A stretch of DNA of 64,000 nt from Pezizomycotina sp. ARF18 (GCA_002224055.1 AZLU01000030.1:1-64000); one strand, 5' to 3'; numbered from the stretch's first letter, positions 35,986-48,460 are shown. The notes: a model not told the origin generated them from the letters alone. Numbers and translations: made by a program.

Positions 35986-37336
35986 CTACTCATCGTCCGA
36001 GTTAAACGACTCCGAGTTCTTCCTCGCAGTAACCTTCCTCCTCTCCCTCTCCATCGCATACTTCACCGCATCCAGCACCGTATTTCACCGTTGCCTTCGG
36101 CTTATACTCCGGCTCCGTCCCATCCTCATAAACCCCGTCTTCACGAGGATACTATGCCAGTGCGTCTCGTCCGCGTGCTTATCGTAATCGTTACTACCCC
36201 TAATATCACTCGCCGGCGTATCGCCGACAAAGTAAACCGTCTTCGGCGGTCCCACCTTACTGACATCCTCCGCCTCCCCAAACATCTCCCGCCTCCACTG
36301 CTGTAATACCCGCGTGGCGTAGTCGAATGTTCCCTTTTGCGGCTTCCCGTAGGACGTTACGTCGATTTCCTTTCCTGTTGATTCGCGGTAGAGGGCTTCG
36401 ACCATTATGCGGAGCGCGCCCATGCCGTAGCGTGTCAGGTCGTACGCGGTGGACCAGACGACGTCGTTGTGCGAAAAGAAGATCGGTGGTCCTTCGGTAT
36501 ACGTTTCCGATACAGTACCCATGCGGCCGCTCTTACTCATCAGAAGCTCCAGGACGATCTGCGCGTCGCCGGCCAATCCCTGCTATCCGCAAAGACAAAA
36601 ATCGCTTCTATATCTACCTCCGAAAAATCCCTGGCTCTCGAATTCGCAACTCCGCGTCGGATAGCTTGCGGAACGGAGTAACGGAGGGTCTCCACTTTAT
36701 TATATCTCCCGGAGTAACGACGTCTTTGAAGCCGTAGTTTTCGGCCACGATGCGGCACTTCTCGCCTTCGCCGCCGACGACGAGGACGGTTCTGTATTTA
36801 TCTGCCATTTCCTTCATGGGGGTGTGACCGCAGATGAATTGTCCCGGCGAGACAGGAATTTCGAGCTGCTCCGACAAATCCAGGCAGCGTTCCTCCTCCG
36901 TCTTTCCGCCGCCGTTGGTGACGAAGATGTACGGCACGTGCTCGTTATCCGCGTTCTCTCCGTTGAGGACGCGCATAGCCTCCACGGCGTCGGGGATAAA
37001 CTTTTCCGCCGCGGATCAGAACGCCATCGATATCGAATGCAATAGCATAATCGCGCGCGACGTTCTTCATCTCCCGCTTCGCGATAGACGTCGTCTCGTC
37101 TTCCTCCACCGCGACCGGCGGAATGTGGGCCGACGGCGCATCCAGGTGCTGCCTCGCGACGGCGATTGATTCGGCCATAGCCGAGGAGGACTTGCGGTGC
37201 TGTTTTGTGGCGGGGAGTACTACGGTCGCTTCATTGCCGTGGTTCCGTAGGTCGTTTGGGTAGCGTTCTTGGAGGATAGCCGCTGCGTGCGGAAGGAGGA
37301 GGAGGAGGTAGGTGGCGAGAGGACTTCGACGGACAT
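35986..37336 (-). CDS. HAD-superfamily phosphatase, CECR5/YKR070W type
   Basis: A haloacid-dehalogenase class IIA hydrolase, probably mitochondrial and acting on a phospho-substrate that remains unidentified for this family. It starts at 37,336 with MSVEVLSPPTSSSSFRTQRL, an Arg/Ser-rich, presequence-like N-terminus. Motif I is FDIDGVLIRGGKV (about 37,030) with the Asp pair and motif II is IFVTNGGGKTEEE (about 36,915). Then come ICGHTPMKEMADKYRTVLVV, WSTAYDLTRYGMGALR, motif III YGKPQKGTFDYA (about 36,345) and motif IV VYFVGDTPASDIRGSND (about 36,235). A coherent C-terminal reading, TVLDAVKYAMERERRKVTAR, ends in EDD-like residues at the stop at 35,986. All four catalytic motifs are intact although the frame changes at least five times, which argues against simple decay. 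About 430 residues, normal for the family. Confidence 0.86.
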
Positions 37337-37344
37337 GATTGAGT

Positions 37345-40300
37345 GCGGAGTGTTTTTTTGTTAGGTATAGATTGGAATGGAGATATATGAAGTCAGAAGG
37401 TAGGGATTGTGTGTGGTTGTATGTGTGTGTGTATCAGGCGCTAAATGAATGCTTTATAAACGCCTCTTGTATGATGCTAGGAAAAAGGATCTGCTTTCGA
37501 CTGAGATGGTTTCCGGGAAGAAGAGGAGGGGCGGACGTTCTCTCCGCCTTTATATATTCCAATTCCATCAATTCTCCATCGACAAGACAGTTGAAGCTAT
37601 AGACAAGCTTCGCTTCCTCTGATCTCCAGTCTCAAAGAGCAACATGGTGCAGCGAAAAATTTTCTCAAAGTTTCTTCTAACCACCCTGTATCCAGGAACT
37701 CCAGAAGAGTAACTTTCTGTAGATGCTACCTATGACGCCGTCTTTGGCGGAGAACATTCCAGGAACGAAATGCAAAGTAAGGAAAATCCAAGGATCCGAA
37801 GGAGGTTATCGACGGTTTCCTGTTCAACTGGCTTTAACTGATTTCATTAAAGTTAACCCTGATTCACTTACAATCAGCTACAAAACGCAATGACAAAAGC
37901 AAAAAAAAAGGAACATGGAAAGGAAAATTTTTTCATCTTACTCATATGGACAGAAATGTTCCTCTACCTATGTCAATATGCTTGACATTGATTACCCGCT
38001 AAATGTTTGATAGTCGCCCATAATATATCGATTCAGCATCTGAGGTAGCAGCGACAAAAAAAAAAGCCTCGATACCTCCTCAGAAGGTTTTTTTCCTGCG
38101 ACTGTGGAGGTCATCCCACTTTTTTCGAACTCGTCCAGGGTTCCTATATGCAAAGCCTGTAGGTCTCGCAATCGCTAGACGTTATCAGGCAACATCCAAT
38201 ACACCGGATTGTGGTAACTGGTGGGGAAACAGCAGAAAAGTCGACGGATGTGGAGCTGGCTAGCCGGAAAGTTATGACATCACATGAGGGAAAAGTGCTC
38301 ATGGTTCGTCATATTTGGTCCGGTCTGTTTATTCCATTTGAGCATAAGGATGAAGCTATAAGAAGCTCAAGGTCCTGATAAGGCTACATCTATCGAGAGG
38401 AGAGCTTAAAAATTTCCCCCTTATCTTTCTCGAAGGACCTGGTGTTTCAAACAATATCTTTTGTCAATTGGTCTGCAGTAACGGTTTTGCTGGAGAAATC
38501 TCAGAATGTGAAGAACTTTTTTTTTTTTCGCTTGGAATAATTTGTTGGCAGGGTCCGGAATATCCCGAGGCACACAAGGAAAAATAAATATTGGAAAAAG
38601 TGACGTACCACCGGCCATGGATGGGCAAAACCCAAACCCACCACCCGAAAAAAAAAAGGAAGAAAAAAAAATACTGGCACAGACTTTTTTACCCAGAGGT
38701 TAGAGAATAACTCCGCTGAGTATATTCCCTGCCGAAACCCAGCCCGGTTTGTAGGAGGGCCGAGGATCCCGAAGGAGGATAGATAGGACGACACGGACGA
38801 CCGATATTTCCGTACTTGGTTATCTCGCTAGATTTGGATAGGAAGTATAAGCTGGATTAGTTGATTAGTTACGAAAATCAGCGTTAATTATTGACAAGGC
38901 CAGATCAAACCTTGACTTGCTAGATCTCTGAAAAGATAAAAGACGCACCGGAAAAAGAGCCAAAAGAGCCTCAGAAAAATTGCGAATCTGCGGATGCTTC
39001 ATGCATGATCGGCGGAGCGGGAAAGGCTGAGCTAAGGGGCTCGTCCACCCTAAAGGGCTACGATGATGGAATATTCTCACATGGGTTCCTGCCAGGGAAA
39101 ATCGAAGCAGAAGTTCTCCATGGGAATTGAAACCTCTTCCTTGCCTTCTCCCTTTTGTTCAAGGCAAAAGAACACGAGGAGAAACGTGCGTGGAATAGCT
39201 GACAAAGATTCGCACGCCGGGAAAAGATAACTTTTGGCTATATTCCTGAGAAGCCTTGATTGCCAATCCCCTCGTATTCTGTGTGTGTTGTCTCCTTGCT
39301 TTTTCCGGATATCAGCAACGCCTTTTTCCTCCCTTATCTCTGCAGGAATAAAACGCGAAAATTAGCAGGAAGGGAAGGGAAGTCTTTTCTTCCGAGGAGA
39401 TATTGTCGATAGCTGTCAGGCTATTAAAAAAAATTATGTTTTTTTAAGCCCCGTGTTTTTTTTTTTTTTTTTGAAGACTACTTAAGTCCTTTAGGAAATC
39501 GTAATTTTAATTTTTTTTTATTTAAAAAATAATTAAAAATAAAGAATTTATATTTTATTTAAAAAGATTAAACGATATTTATTTAGACAAAAACAAAATA
39601 ACTTGTTTACTGATTAATAAAGAAAAATATTAGCCTTATTTAATAAAAGATTTATAATTGAATAAATAGATAATATCTATAGGTAAAAAGTTAGTATTAT
39701 TTAATAAAAAATTTTTAATCTCATTACCTAATAATACTTTATAATAAGTAAAAAGATTGCGATTGTTGATGTCAAGATGTATGTAGGTGCTAGCCATTGG
39801 AGTATAAGTAAGGGATGTGGTGAGCTACCCCGCTTTGGGGAACCACCGGCATATATACAATATATACTATAGTAATGCTAGTGTCTAGATATGCTACAGG
39901 TCTGCGTACACGGGGGGCCTTAACCTCCATGCAACTACAACGAAAGCAGCAAGTCTATATTCCATATTCCATACCCCGACAAAGATTAATATTAAATATA
40001 AAATTATACTGTCCAACACACCTCTTTTGTAAATGCTAGTCGATATTCGAACTTCCCTCATTTATTCCGTAAATCTACTTAGGTAATAAAAGTTGAAGCC
40101 TTTTTTTTTTTTTTTTTGTTCTACGAAGCTTAGCTGCGGTGCTTAGTGAGAAAGCTGGGCTGGATGTATACACGGAATCGTTATTGATTTTGCAGAGAGA
40201 TTGCTTGTTTATTATTTGGTGGTTGTTGGTTGGTAATAACTAAAAGTAATAACGGTCTAAACCAATATAAAAACGTTTAAAACTCATCTCCCCTTTATTT

Positions 40301-41060
40301 GTATATATATTTCTATACTTCGATATAACGATCAGCGACTTAAAATACTGCTACAGAAATCTCTCAGTCGCACGAGTATTACCAGGTTTGAAAATTGACT
40401 ATTTAAACTTGCCAAGGGAGCCGTACGAACTCATTCCCAGTTTCAAACTTTTTTTTCTGGGTCTCTTGTTCTTCCGTCTGGTGTCAACAAAGGCGGCAAA
40501 AATAATCCCCGGCGGTTTGACAACCTATCTAAATTATTTATACACCCTCATCATTTTAGTTATTATCTGTAATACAATATCGCATGTAAAAAAAATGAGG
40601 TAGAAAGGAAATAAAAAAAAAAAAATAAATGAAAAGAAAAGACTGGACTCTTTAGTGATACGTTAACCGTCGTTGTATAGCGGCTGTTAACTTTATTATA
40701 AGACTCTTGACATGAGGCTTCGCGCCTTTTCGGATTTTGCCCGGTATGTACTTCTTATGTCTCCATGATTGTGAGAAGTCTGGTTTTCCCTTAAATATCC
40801 GGATATATTAATATATATAACACCATCCATAGGCATATTTAATCGTCAACAGATGGCAGCGGTTGGTTTTGAGCAAAAAACCGAAGTAATACTTTCTATA
40901 TTTTGGGATCGTTGCTTTAAATATTATAAAAATGAAAGCATTAAAAACCAAGACCCATTCACTTTTTTGTTTCCCTCCTTAAGCGCTACCGCACTTCATC
41001 TTCACGAATAAATTCAGTCCTTGAACCACGCTTTCGCTTTTAAATAGTTCACAGCTCAAA
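37345..41060. other. Intergenic, partly AT-rich; no gene seen
   Basis: 3.7 kb with no supportable gene. The block 39,420-39,780 is very AT-rich with T and A homopolymers and only a few G/C, suggesting an old decayed repeat. Poly-T runs lie at about 39,457-39,472 and 40,101-40,117. The frame at 40,388-40,603 (MKIDYLNLPREPYELIPSFK...) has a hydrophobic stretch but no family I know. Confidence 0.45.
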
Positions 41061-41070
41061 CGAAAGAAGC

Positions 41071-42269
41071 ATGGATTGTACTATGACTCTAAAGCCAGTG
41101 ACGAGTTGCAGCATCTGCTCGTTACCCATGTACAGGAAGGGGGAGCTAAAAAAAGCACAAAAAAATCCGCAATGTATATAGCGGCATGCAAAGCCATAAA
41201 TGCCTACTGCCCTGCTTGTCAGAAATGCTTCACGTCCTCGAAAACACTTAGGTCGCACATAGCTCGAGAACACGACCCCGGCAGACCAACGAGTTTTTAT
41301 TGCTGCGACTGCGATAAAATCTTTCCCGACGAATACACGGTTGATAGCCCACCTTTACATACATAGCACCCGGAGGGGCAACGAAAAGGTCGCGTGCGCA
41401 TCGTGTGGGAAAGTGTTCCTCAAAAAAGGAGCAGCGCGAGCGCCACATCCGGGAATCTCATGAATTGAAAACGACCGGTTCGAAACGATGGGCACGAACA
41501 TGATGAGCATAAAAAAAGAAATTAAAAAGGAAAGAGCTAATTAGCTTTCTCGGAGGTGGGAAATATATACCGACGCACCCTTGCAACGCCTTCGGCCATG
41601 ATCATACACCTCGAGAGCGGCAGGTACGGATCCAAGCTTAACCGCAAGAGGATCAATGAAATCGTCCAAACGCACGATACCCGCGGCAGTATTACGATAC
41701 CGACTGTGGCGACGCTCCAAAGCACGTCACTGCCACTTCAGCGACACCACTGTCCACTATAACCGCACAGACGAGGTCAGAAACACTCTACCGACGTCCT
41801 CGACGTGGAGATTATTACCGAGTGAGATTCCGATTCCGATTCCGATTCCGGAGGCATCCGTATTTACTTACACACCTTCGTCCTCGAGTCCCGAGGCTTC
41901 GCGGGCCACCTCATCGACTAGATTCTTGTCGACTAGCTACAGGCCACCGCATCAAAACCTCATTGATTAGGACCCTAAATGGCAACGTGCTATTTGCCTT
42001 AAGGAATTCCGGTCCCTGTGCGCAATGGAGATGCATATTCGATTACCTATACACGATCCTCTCTTATATCATCGCCTGCTCAGTTTCATGAGGTTAGGTG
42101 TTGCGGAAGAAGAAAGGTCTTTTCGAACATTGAGTGGCTTTGTTACAGCACCTTGAGCATGGGGGCCTGCAAAGGCGGCAAAGAAACCTTTCAGAAAGCT
42201 ATGCTTCTGTTCAAGCAAATAGCACGAGCATTAGGATTGAAAGAATTAAAGTTGCTGGCCGCATGGTAG
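41071..42269 (+). CDS. C2H2 zinc-finger protein, frame-disrupted
   Basis: A C2H2 protein of the type common in ascomycetes with a conserved non-finger C-terminus; probably nuclear and nucleic-acid binding. From the ATG at 41,071: MDCTMTLKPVTSCSICSLPM; then YCPACQKCFTSSKTLRSHIA (about 41,205), a clear C-X2-C...H-X4-H finger; FYCCDCDKIFPDEYT (about 41,297); a third finger CASCGKVFLKK with RHIRESHE (about 41,395-41,460). A middle motif SAMIIHLESGRYGSKLNRKR (about 41,600) and the C-terminal ACKGGKETFQKAMLLFKQIA then LGLKELKLLAAW (42,160-42,269) match the style in which such proteins end, after a finger-like FRTLSGFV (about 42,115). At least four frame changes. Flanked by AT-rich DNA on both sides. 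Confidence 0.68.
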
Positions 42270-42274
42270 AATAG

Positions 42275-42998
42275 GGGTACTTTTATTTATCAAATGTGTT
42301 AAAGTCGGCCGATTAACTTAGTTATTCAAGTTGCTTTTATTATTCTTATGCTAAGATAAACGGCCAGCCCGGCGAGAACGTCACTGCTATTTCTACTAAA
42401 TTTTCTGTTGAACATGTTCTCAAGTATCACCTGTCTCAAACCTAACTTAAAAAGCTACCAATTACAAGCTCATCTAAAGTCGTGTATCCTACAAATCTAG
42501 GTATACCCACATTATTAGCGTTCTTAACTCAAATATATAATAGGATATCTTATTATATTTTGTTTTATATTTCTTTCAATATCCCTACGCGCTCGGCAAT
42601 GTCAATAACGCCGGATTCCAGCTCTTATATGTGAAGGAACCATCAAATGTACTAAGTGATTCCTGCGCATATCCGAGTCAAAAAATTATCATCGGTTAGG
42701 AGAGGTGGTTTTATTTGTAAGTGATTTGTAATCAAAATACTCAAGCAATTTTGCAGAATATTCTCGAAACTAATATGCAACAGTGTATTATTTAAACACC
42801 AGCTATCCCCAACCCTTCTTTTAAATAGTTATTGAAAAAATAATTAATATAAATTGAACTATTTTTGAGTTTAATATAATGGTTTCCAGTATGAGTGCTG
42901 CTATATAGTATATCAAACAATTATTTTTCTACTTAAAATACGAAGCATTACTAATTGATTTTAAAAGTAATAGAACATTTAAATCTGGAACAAATGTA
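42275..42998. other. AT-rich spacer, no gene
   Basis: AT-rich DNA between the C2H2 gene and the end of the ankyrin NLR. CA and TG dinucleotides are still present, so this is not the saturated RIP pattern seen at the right end of the window. Confidence 0.5.
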
Positions 42999-43001
42999 AT
43001 T

Positions 43002-46000
43002 ATATATTGTGAGAATGGTTTGAAATAGGATATAAAGGGATTTTTTTAGGTTGTAAGAGCTTGATCACGGCCTCGTGTCCGTACTGAGCTGCCCAGGACA
43101 GCGGTGTTCGGCCGCACGAATCTTTAGAGTCTGCGTCGACGCCCGCATCGAGGAGGAGCTTAACCACGGCCTCGTGTCCGCTCCGGGCTACCAGGACAGC
43201 GGTGTTCGGCCGGACGAATCTTTAGAGTCCGCGTCGACGCCCGCATCGAGGAGAAGCTTAACCACGGCCTCGTGTCCGCTCCGGGCTACCCAGGACAGCG
43301 GTGTTCGGCCGGACGAATCTTTAGAGTCCGCGTCGACGCCCGCATCGAGGAGGAGCTTAACCGCGGCCTCGTGTCCGTTCCCGGCTGCCCAGAACAGCGG
43401 TGTTCGGCCGGACGAATCTTTAGAGTCCGCGTCGACGCCCGTGCTGAGGAGGAGCTTAACCGCGGCCTCGTGTCCGTTCCCGGCTGCCCAGAACAGCGGT
43501 GTTCGGCCGGACGAATCTTTAGAGTCCGCGTCGACGCCCGCATCGAGGAGGAGCTTAACTGCGGCCTCGTGTCCGCTATCGGCTGCCCAGAACAGCGGTG
43601 TTTGGCCGTTCGAATCTTTAGAGTCTGCGTCGACGCCCGCATCGAGGAGGAGCTTAACCGCGGCCTCGTGTCCGTTCCGGCTGCCCAGGACAGCGGTGTT
43701 CGGCCGTACTTATTCTTAGAGTCCGCGTCGACGCCCGCATCGAGGAGGAGCTTAACTGCGGCCTCGTGTCCGTTCCCGGCTGCCCAGGACAGCGGTGTTC
43801 GGCCGTACGAATCTTTAGAGTCTGCGTCGACGCCCGCATCGAGGAGGAGCTTAACCGCGGCCTCGTGTCCGTTCCCGGCTGCCCAGGACAGCGGTGTTCG
43901 GCCGTTCGAATCTTTAGAGTCCGCGTCGACGCCCGCATCGAGGAGGAGCTTAACTGCGGCCTCGTGTCCGTTCCCGGCTGCCCAGGACAGCGGTGTTCGG
44001 CCGTACGAATCTTTAGAGTCCGCGTCGACGCCCGCATCGAGGAGGAGCTTAACTGCGGCCTCGTGTCCGCTATCGGCTGCCCAGGACAGCGGTGATTGGC
44101 CGTTCGAATCTTTAGAGTCCGCGTCGACGCCCGCATTGAGGAGGAGCTTGATCACGGCCTCGTGTCCGTTTAGGACCGCCCAGGATAGCGGTGTTCGGCC
44201 GAACGGATCTTTAGAGTCCGCGTCGACGCCCGCATCGAGGAGGAGCTTGACCGCGCCTCGTGTCCGCTATCGGCTGCCCAGGACAGCGGTGTTCGGCTGC
44301 ACGAATCTTTAGAGTCCGCGTCGACGCCGCATCGAGGAGGAGCTTGACCACGGCCTCGTGTCCGTTCAGGACTGCCCAGGACAGTATATTTCGGTCCTTT
44401 CGGGAAGTAATGTCACGCGAATTTTTAAGAATGGTTCCAATTGCTTCCTGAAACTCCGAAACCGCAGAACAGGAATAATCATTAGGAAATCTGAGGTTAC
44501 CCGGCAGTAGAAGTGCCTTTATAGCATCTTCATTTGCATGAGCTATTGCGCTATTCAACGGAAAGCCGTAGCGTTCCCCGAGATACATATATGTGGAAGG
44601 CGTCTGCGTTCAACCTGGATCAAATTTGGTAAGTTGTGTTCGGCGAGAATATATAAGAGACTTGCACTGGCATAGTACCGCCGTATCTGAAATTTTTCAA
44701 TAAGATTATTTAGTTTGATCCAATTCCCTAGCGGGAAATTTCGGACAAAAGTTTCTTGCGTGATCCCGTAGCCTTCTGCTTTATCTGCATGATATAGCAC
44801 ATTCTGAATCGCGTATTTTAGGAAAGGGAACCTCTCGGATGCAAGTTTGCGGAGACTCGCGCCTCATTGGTATTTGCGGCCGGTAGTGGTTCAGTACCGA
44901 GCGGCAAGGATTTTGAAATATCGATCTCTATGTAGTTTTGACAACACTGTTTCAACTGGGCGTGACCAACGCCCGGAAAATTGTCGTTAAGATCTGACCG
45001 AAGCTTGTGAAGTCCTTTCCCCCCGCGCAGGTAATCCGCTACTGACTCGTGGATGAACTGAACGACTTGGTTCTTGGATTTGGTCATCTCCGCGAGCCCT
45101 TTCGAAGAGCTTAGGATAAACATCTTCATGTAGCCCTCGTTGACCCCTTCCCGATCCCATTCGGACAAAGCCTCTGGGTCACATCCGGATATAATAGCAA
45201 AATACAACTCTTCACACTTCAATGGTCGTTTCGCGTATAATATCCACTGAAGACAAAGTACCAACTCGCCCATGTTCTGACCGTCCCTTGTTAAAATATC
45301 TTCGAATAGCTTGTCTAACCCATTTGGTATCTCATCGAGCCGCTTTCGAAGCACGTGTATGCGACCATGATCGATCTCTTTGTTAAGTATCGCCACTACG
45401 AGGACGACCACAGGAAGATCCCGGAAGCCCTTTGGAGGATATTTTCTTTGATTTCATTGATTAGCTTACTAGGCTTTGCTTTTAGCGCGCTGTGCAAGTA
45501 GTCAGCCATATCCTGGTAGTGACCTTCTTGGCCTTCCAGGACCAGCTGGATCCCCTTGTCGAAGGTGATATTTGGGTAGTGGCGGCTGGAGAAGCAGACG
45601 TGTAATTGACACCGCGAGATAGCTCCTTGTCCTAGATGTTCAAAAAAGGCCACCATTTGTCGCACTTGGTCCTCATCGCATTCATCAAGAGCGTCGATAA
45701 AGCATATTAGGTTGCGTCCGCTGAGCCTCTCGACCGCATGGCCCAAAAGCTCCTTTAGCGTCTCGATGTTCCACGTATAATAATCGTCGTTTCTCATAGG
45801 CGTGAATGTATCGAATAGAGACTGGAGCTCCGGCACCTTCTGTAAAAGTTGAAATAACAATGACCGATACATCCCAAATGTCGACTTTTCCAGTATCTCT
45901 CCTCTCGCGTTAAAGAAGAAAAAGATAGTAATACTATCGGTCTTTCTCTTCTTTGTTTCCTTAAGGGCGAACTTCATAATGGTCGACTTTCCTGTCGCAG

Positions 46001-47330
46001 GCTTGCCTTTGATCCACAGGAAACCGTAATGCTCTGGGAGCTTGCTAACATCTAGCCAGTTTTGATACTCGGGTTTGTGTAGAAGCCACCTACATGTCTT
46101 CGCATGGGCGTTCTTGATAGTGGCGTGGTGGGCATCGATTTGGTCGAACCTCAAGGAATCTAGGAAATGTTGCCTTTCGTCATCGCCGAGGACCCGGGTT
46201 GCAATCGGCGTGGCAATGAGCGGTCCTGGTTTAGGGATAGCTGCTATAATCCGGTTCAACGCGTTGGTGACTTTCCCAAACTCGACATCGTCCGCTCTGC
46301 TGAACCGACACATTTCCATATGATTTCGGGCGATGTGCTGAGTAACCTCTATGTCACGGTCATTCAGACATGAAGCCGTATCTTCTACAACCTACTCGCA
46401 TGTAAATAGTTAGCATATACATATATATATTTTTCCAGCGTTCAAATTCCCCTTTTACCTTCTTGTTATTGAGAAGTTTCACTCCATATTGCTCCTGAAA
46501 AGAATGAATAACCCATCCGCGCCTGCGGGCAATGGGGCCAAACTCGTCGCGCAGCTGCTTGAGCAACTGCGACTCGGGCAACAGCGAACTCATCACTTGT
46601 TCATTGATTGAATACCCGACGGACTCGATGACCTTTCCCACAACACGGTGAGCGAAACTCCTCGGGTCAGCACCACCATGTGGCGTCCCGAAGAATATGA
46701 TACCAATTGTGCCTTCGTACACGCTGTGAAGTTGACTCTGTTCCCCAACGAAGCCATGAGATTGCCGAAGCGCTTCTTTCACAACAATGCCCCCGAGGCT
46801 GTGTGCGATAAACACTAGCGGCCTCGATGGTTCGGAGCGACGCGTAGCTTCCAATTCGACCAGGAAATTCCGCGCGATATCGAAAACCGTGCTCTGGTTT
46901 ACCGGGCGGCCAAGCATGTGGCGGACGTGCGTGTCATATCCATACGTGAGAACGCGTGCGTCCGGCGTGATGTCCGGCAGGAGGTCCTGCGGCCAGTACG
47001 TGCCGTTCCAGACGCCTCTTCTCTCCTTGCGTGACATAAGGATAAGGATTGGGAGGTTCTGGAAAACTTGTTCGGGCGCTCGCCGAATGCATCGTCGCCA
47101 TTCGAACTCTCGTTTTCGCAAGCCCATGTGTCTCTTGGGTCGCCGGTGAAGCCGTGGATGAGACGATGCTACTCCCTTATTAGCCGTGGAGCAATATATC
47201 GGGGATTGCACGACCATGACTCGACTTACTCTAGAGTTGGTTTCTCTGGGTTTACAAGGACTGAAAGGCCATCGGGATGAGGCACAGCCGGTACATATAC
47301 CTGTGTGGCCCGCTCGTTCGCGCCTTGCAT
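43002..47330 (-). CDS. NLR: SesB-like hydrolase, NACHT, 14 ankyrin repeats
   Basis: STAND receptor of the fungal NLR type. The best start is 47,330 (MQGANERATQVYVPAVPHPD), running to GLSVLVNPEKPTL before an intron with donor GTAAGTCG. The hydrolase domain follows: IHGFTGDPRDTWACE, WPQDLLPDITPDARVLTYGY and nucleophile elbow FIAHSLGGIVVKEAL (about 46,780), then IGIIFFGTPHGGADPRSF. After a second intron (about 46,395-46,460) come NHMEMCRFSRADDVEFGKV and NACHT: Walker A IKGKPATGKSTIMKFAL (about 45,995), Walker B NLICFIDALDECDED (about 45,690), RASGIFLW. A winged-helix-like region with QVVQFIHESVADYLRGG (about 45,045) leads to ankyrin repeats from about 44,400 to the end. The 307-codon NACHT frame at 45,396-46,319 is unbroken; elsewhere there are about eight single frame changes. 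The last codons read YGHEAVIKLLQPKKIPLYPI and stop at 43,002. Family role (known): hydrolase as effector, NACHT as switch, repeats as sensor. Confidence 0.92.
43055..44400 (-). repeat. 14 near-identical 99-bp ankyrin units
   Basis: Tandem 99-bp units encoding the 33-residue ankyrin unit with consensus TPLSWAAGNGHEAAVKLLL followed by DAGVDADSKDS. Units differ at only a few codons (for example the residue after DSKDS and the loop GNG/DSG/QYG). Some copies are one base short in a C or G run (about 43,190, 43,676, 44,252 and 44,324). Such high internal identity means recent or ongoing unit exchange. Confidence 0.95.
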
Positions 47331-47334
47331 AACG

Positions 47335-48460
47335 AATAGCTGAAAGAAATGGTCGGCTTCACTAATTCTCAGGTTGTAAATGATGATATATCGTGGCACA
47401 ACGCACCATTCAGAAGATGCTGGTGTTTGTGATCATTTACGTATATCTCCGTGGATAGAAAATGAGAGTTGAGGTTTACGATGATAGAGATAAATCCTGG
47501 AAGAAAATGAACAATTGTAAACCCACGATTATCACAGCCTCGTCCGTGAATCCGCCTCGCCGATTGAAAGGCTCCACGTGTCTGCAGCTCAACTCTTTTC
47601 TTGGCAGCGGGTGACATTAATTGAAGGGAAAAAAAAAAAAAAAAGAGTCTTTTCCATTTATTTAAGTAAGTATGGAGATTGTTGGAACTGGGTTCTCTTA
47701 TTTCCAGTCTTCGTGCTGTTACTCGGATCCTTTTCTCTTTTTCTGGTTCTTTAGGTTTCGTGTTTCCTTTTCTCTTAGTCCTTGTCACTACCTGTTTTTG
47801 CCAATAGGTGTATAGAAAGAGAAATTCTGTCTCTTTTCTCTTCCTTATACTCCTTCCTCTCTTCCTCTACTCTTTTCTTTACTTATATCAGAATAATAAA
47901 TAAAATCAATTAATTACTTATATAAAGCATTCCCCTTTGTAATAATATTGCCTTTGACTGTTTTTTTCTTCTTCAAGGCAAAATTGGAACTTTTAGGCTT
48001 GACAAAGATATCTAATGGCGAGGAACGAGCAATGCTATTAGGTCTCCGGCTGCGTATGTTCTTTTAGCTGGTGTTTTTTAAGTGGGCAGCCATTTGCCTA
48101 TTGCGATTTGTGCTATAAAAAATAGGCCAAAGTACCTTCTCTTATATTTTACCAGAGTGTACATCACCAAGAAAAGAAAGCGCCAAGGCGTTACCGCGCC
48201 TGGCTACAGTAGCGGAATCTGCGCTATAAATATGTATATGTATATTTTTTTTATAGCTTGGTCGCACAGGAGCGGAACGACGGGCGGAAATCGCGGAAAA
48301 GGCTCCTGTACTCTCGATCCTCTACAAGAGCTTCAGCATTAAACGTCCGCCAAACCGAACGTGTAAACCATCTTCGCCACTCTACAGTACATCGCGATTT
48401 GCGAATTAGACGCCGCCCCCCCCCTTCACTCCCTCCTGCTCACACTATCAACCGCCGATA
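47335..48460. other. Intergenic, no gene seen
   Basis: The upstream regions of the minus-strand NLR and of the plus-strand NAT gene, back to back. The minus frame at 47,369-47,788 is Lys/Arg- and Phe-rich with no motif. A C run lies at about 48,417-48,427, just before the NAT start. Confidence 0.45.

Noticed and set aside
39420-39780. AT-rich block taken at first as a second RIP-ed element
   Set aside because: Too short and homopolymeric to show any element structure; CA and TG are reduced but base content alone could explain it. Left as AT-rich spacer.
42275-42998. AT-rich spacer considered as RIP spread
   Set aside because: CA and TG remain common here, unlike the right end of the window.
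43075-44312. Long plus-strand frames (214 and 346 codons) of repeated PGCPGQRCSAVRIF-type units
   Set aside because: They are the antisense of the 99-bp ankyrin units; the period keeps the frame open by chance. The minus strand gives true ankyrin consensus fused to NACHT.
43055-44400. CRISPR-like array of regular direct repeats
   Set aside because: The 99-bp period is coding on the minus strand, has no distinct spacers, and the host is a fungus.
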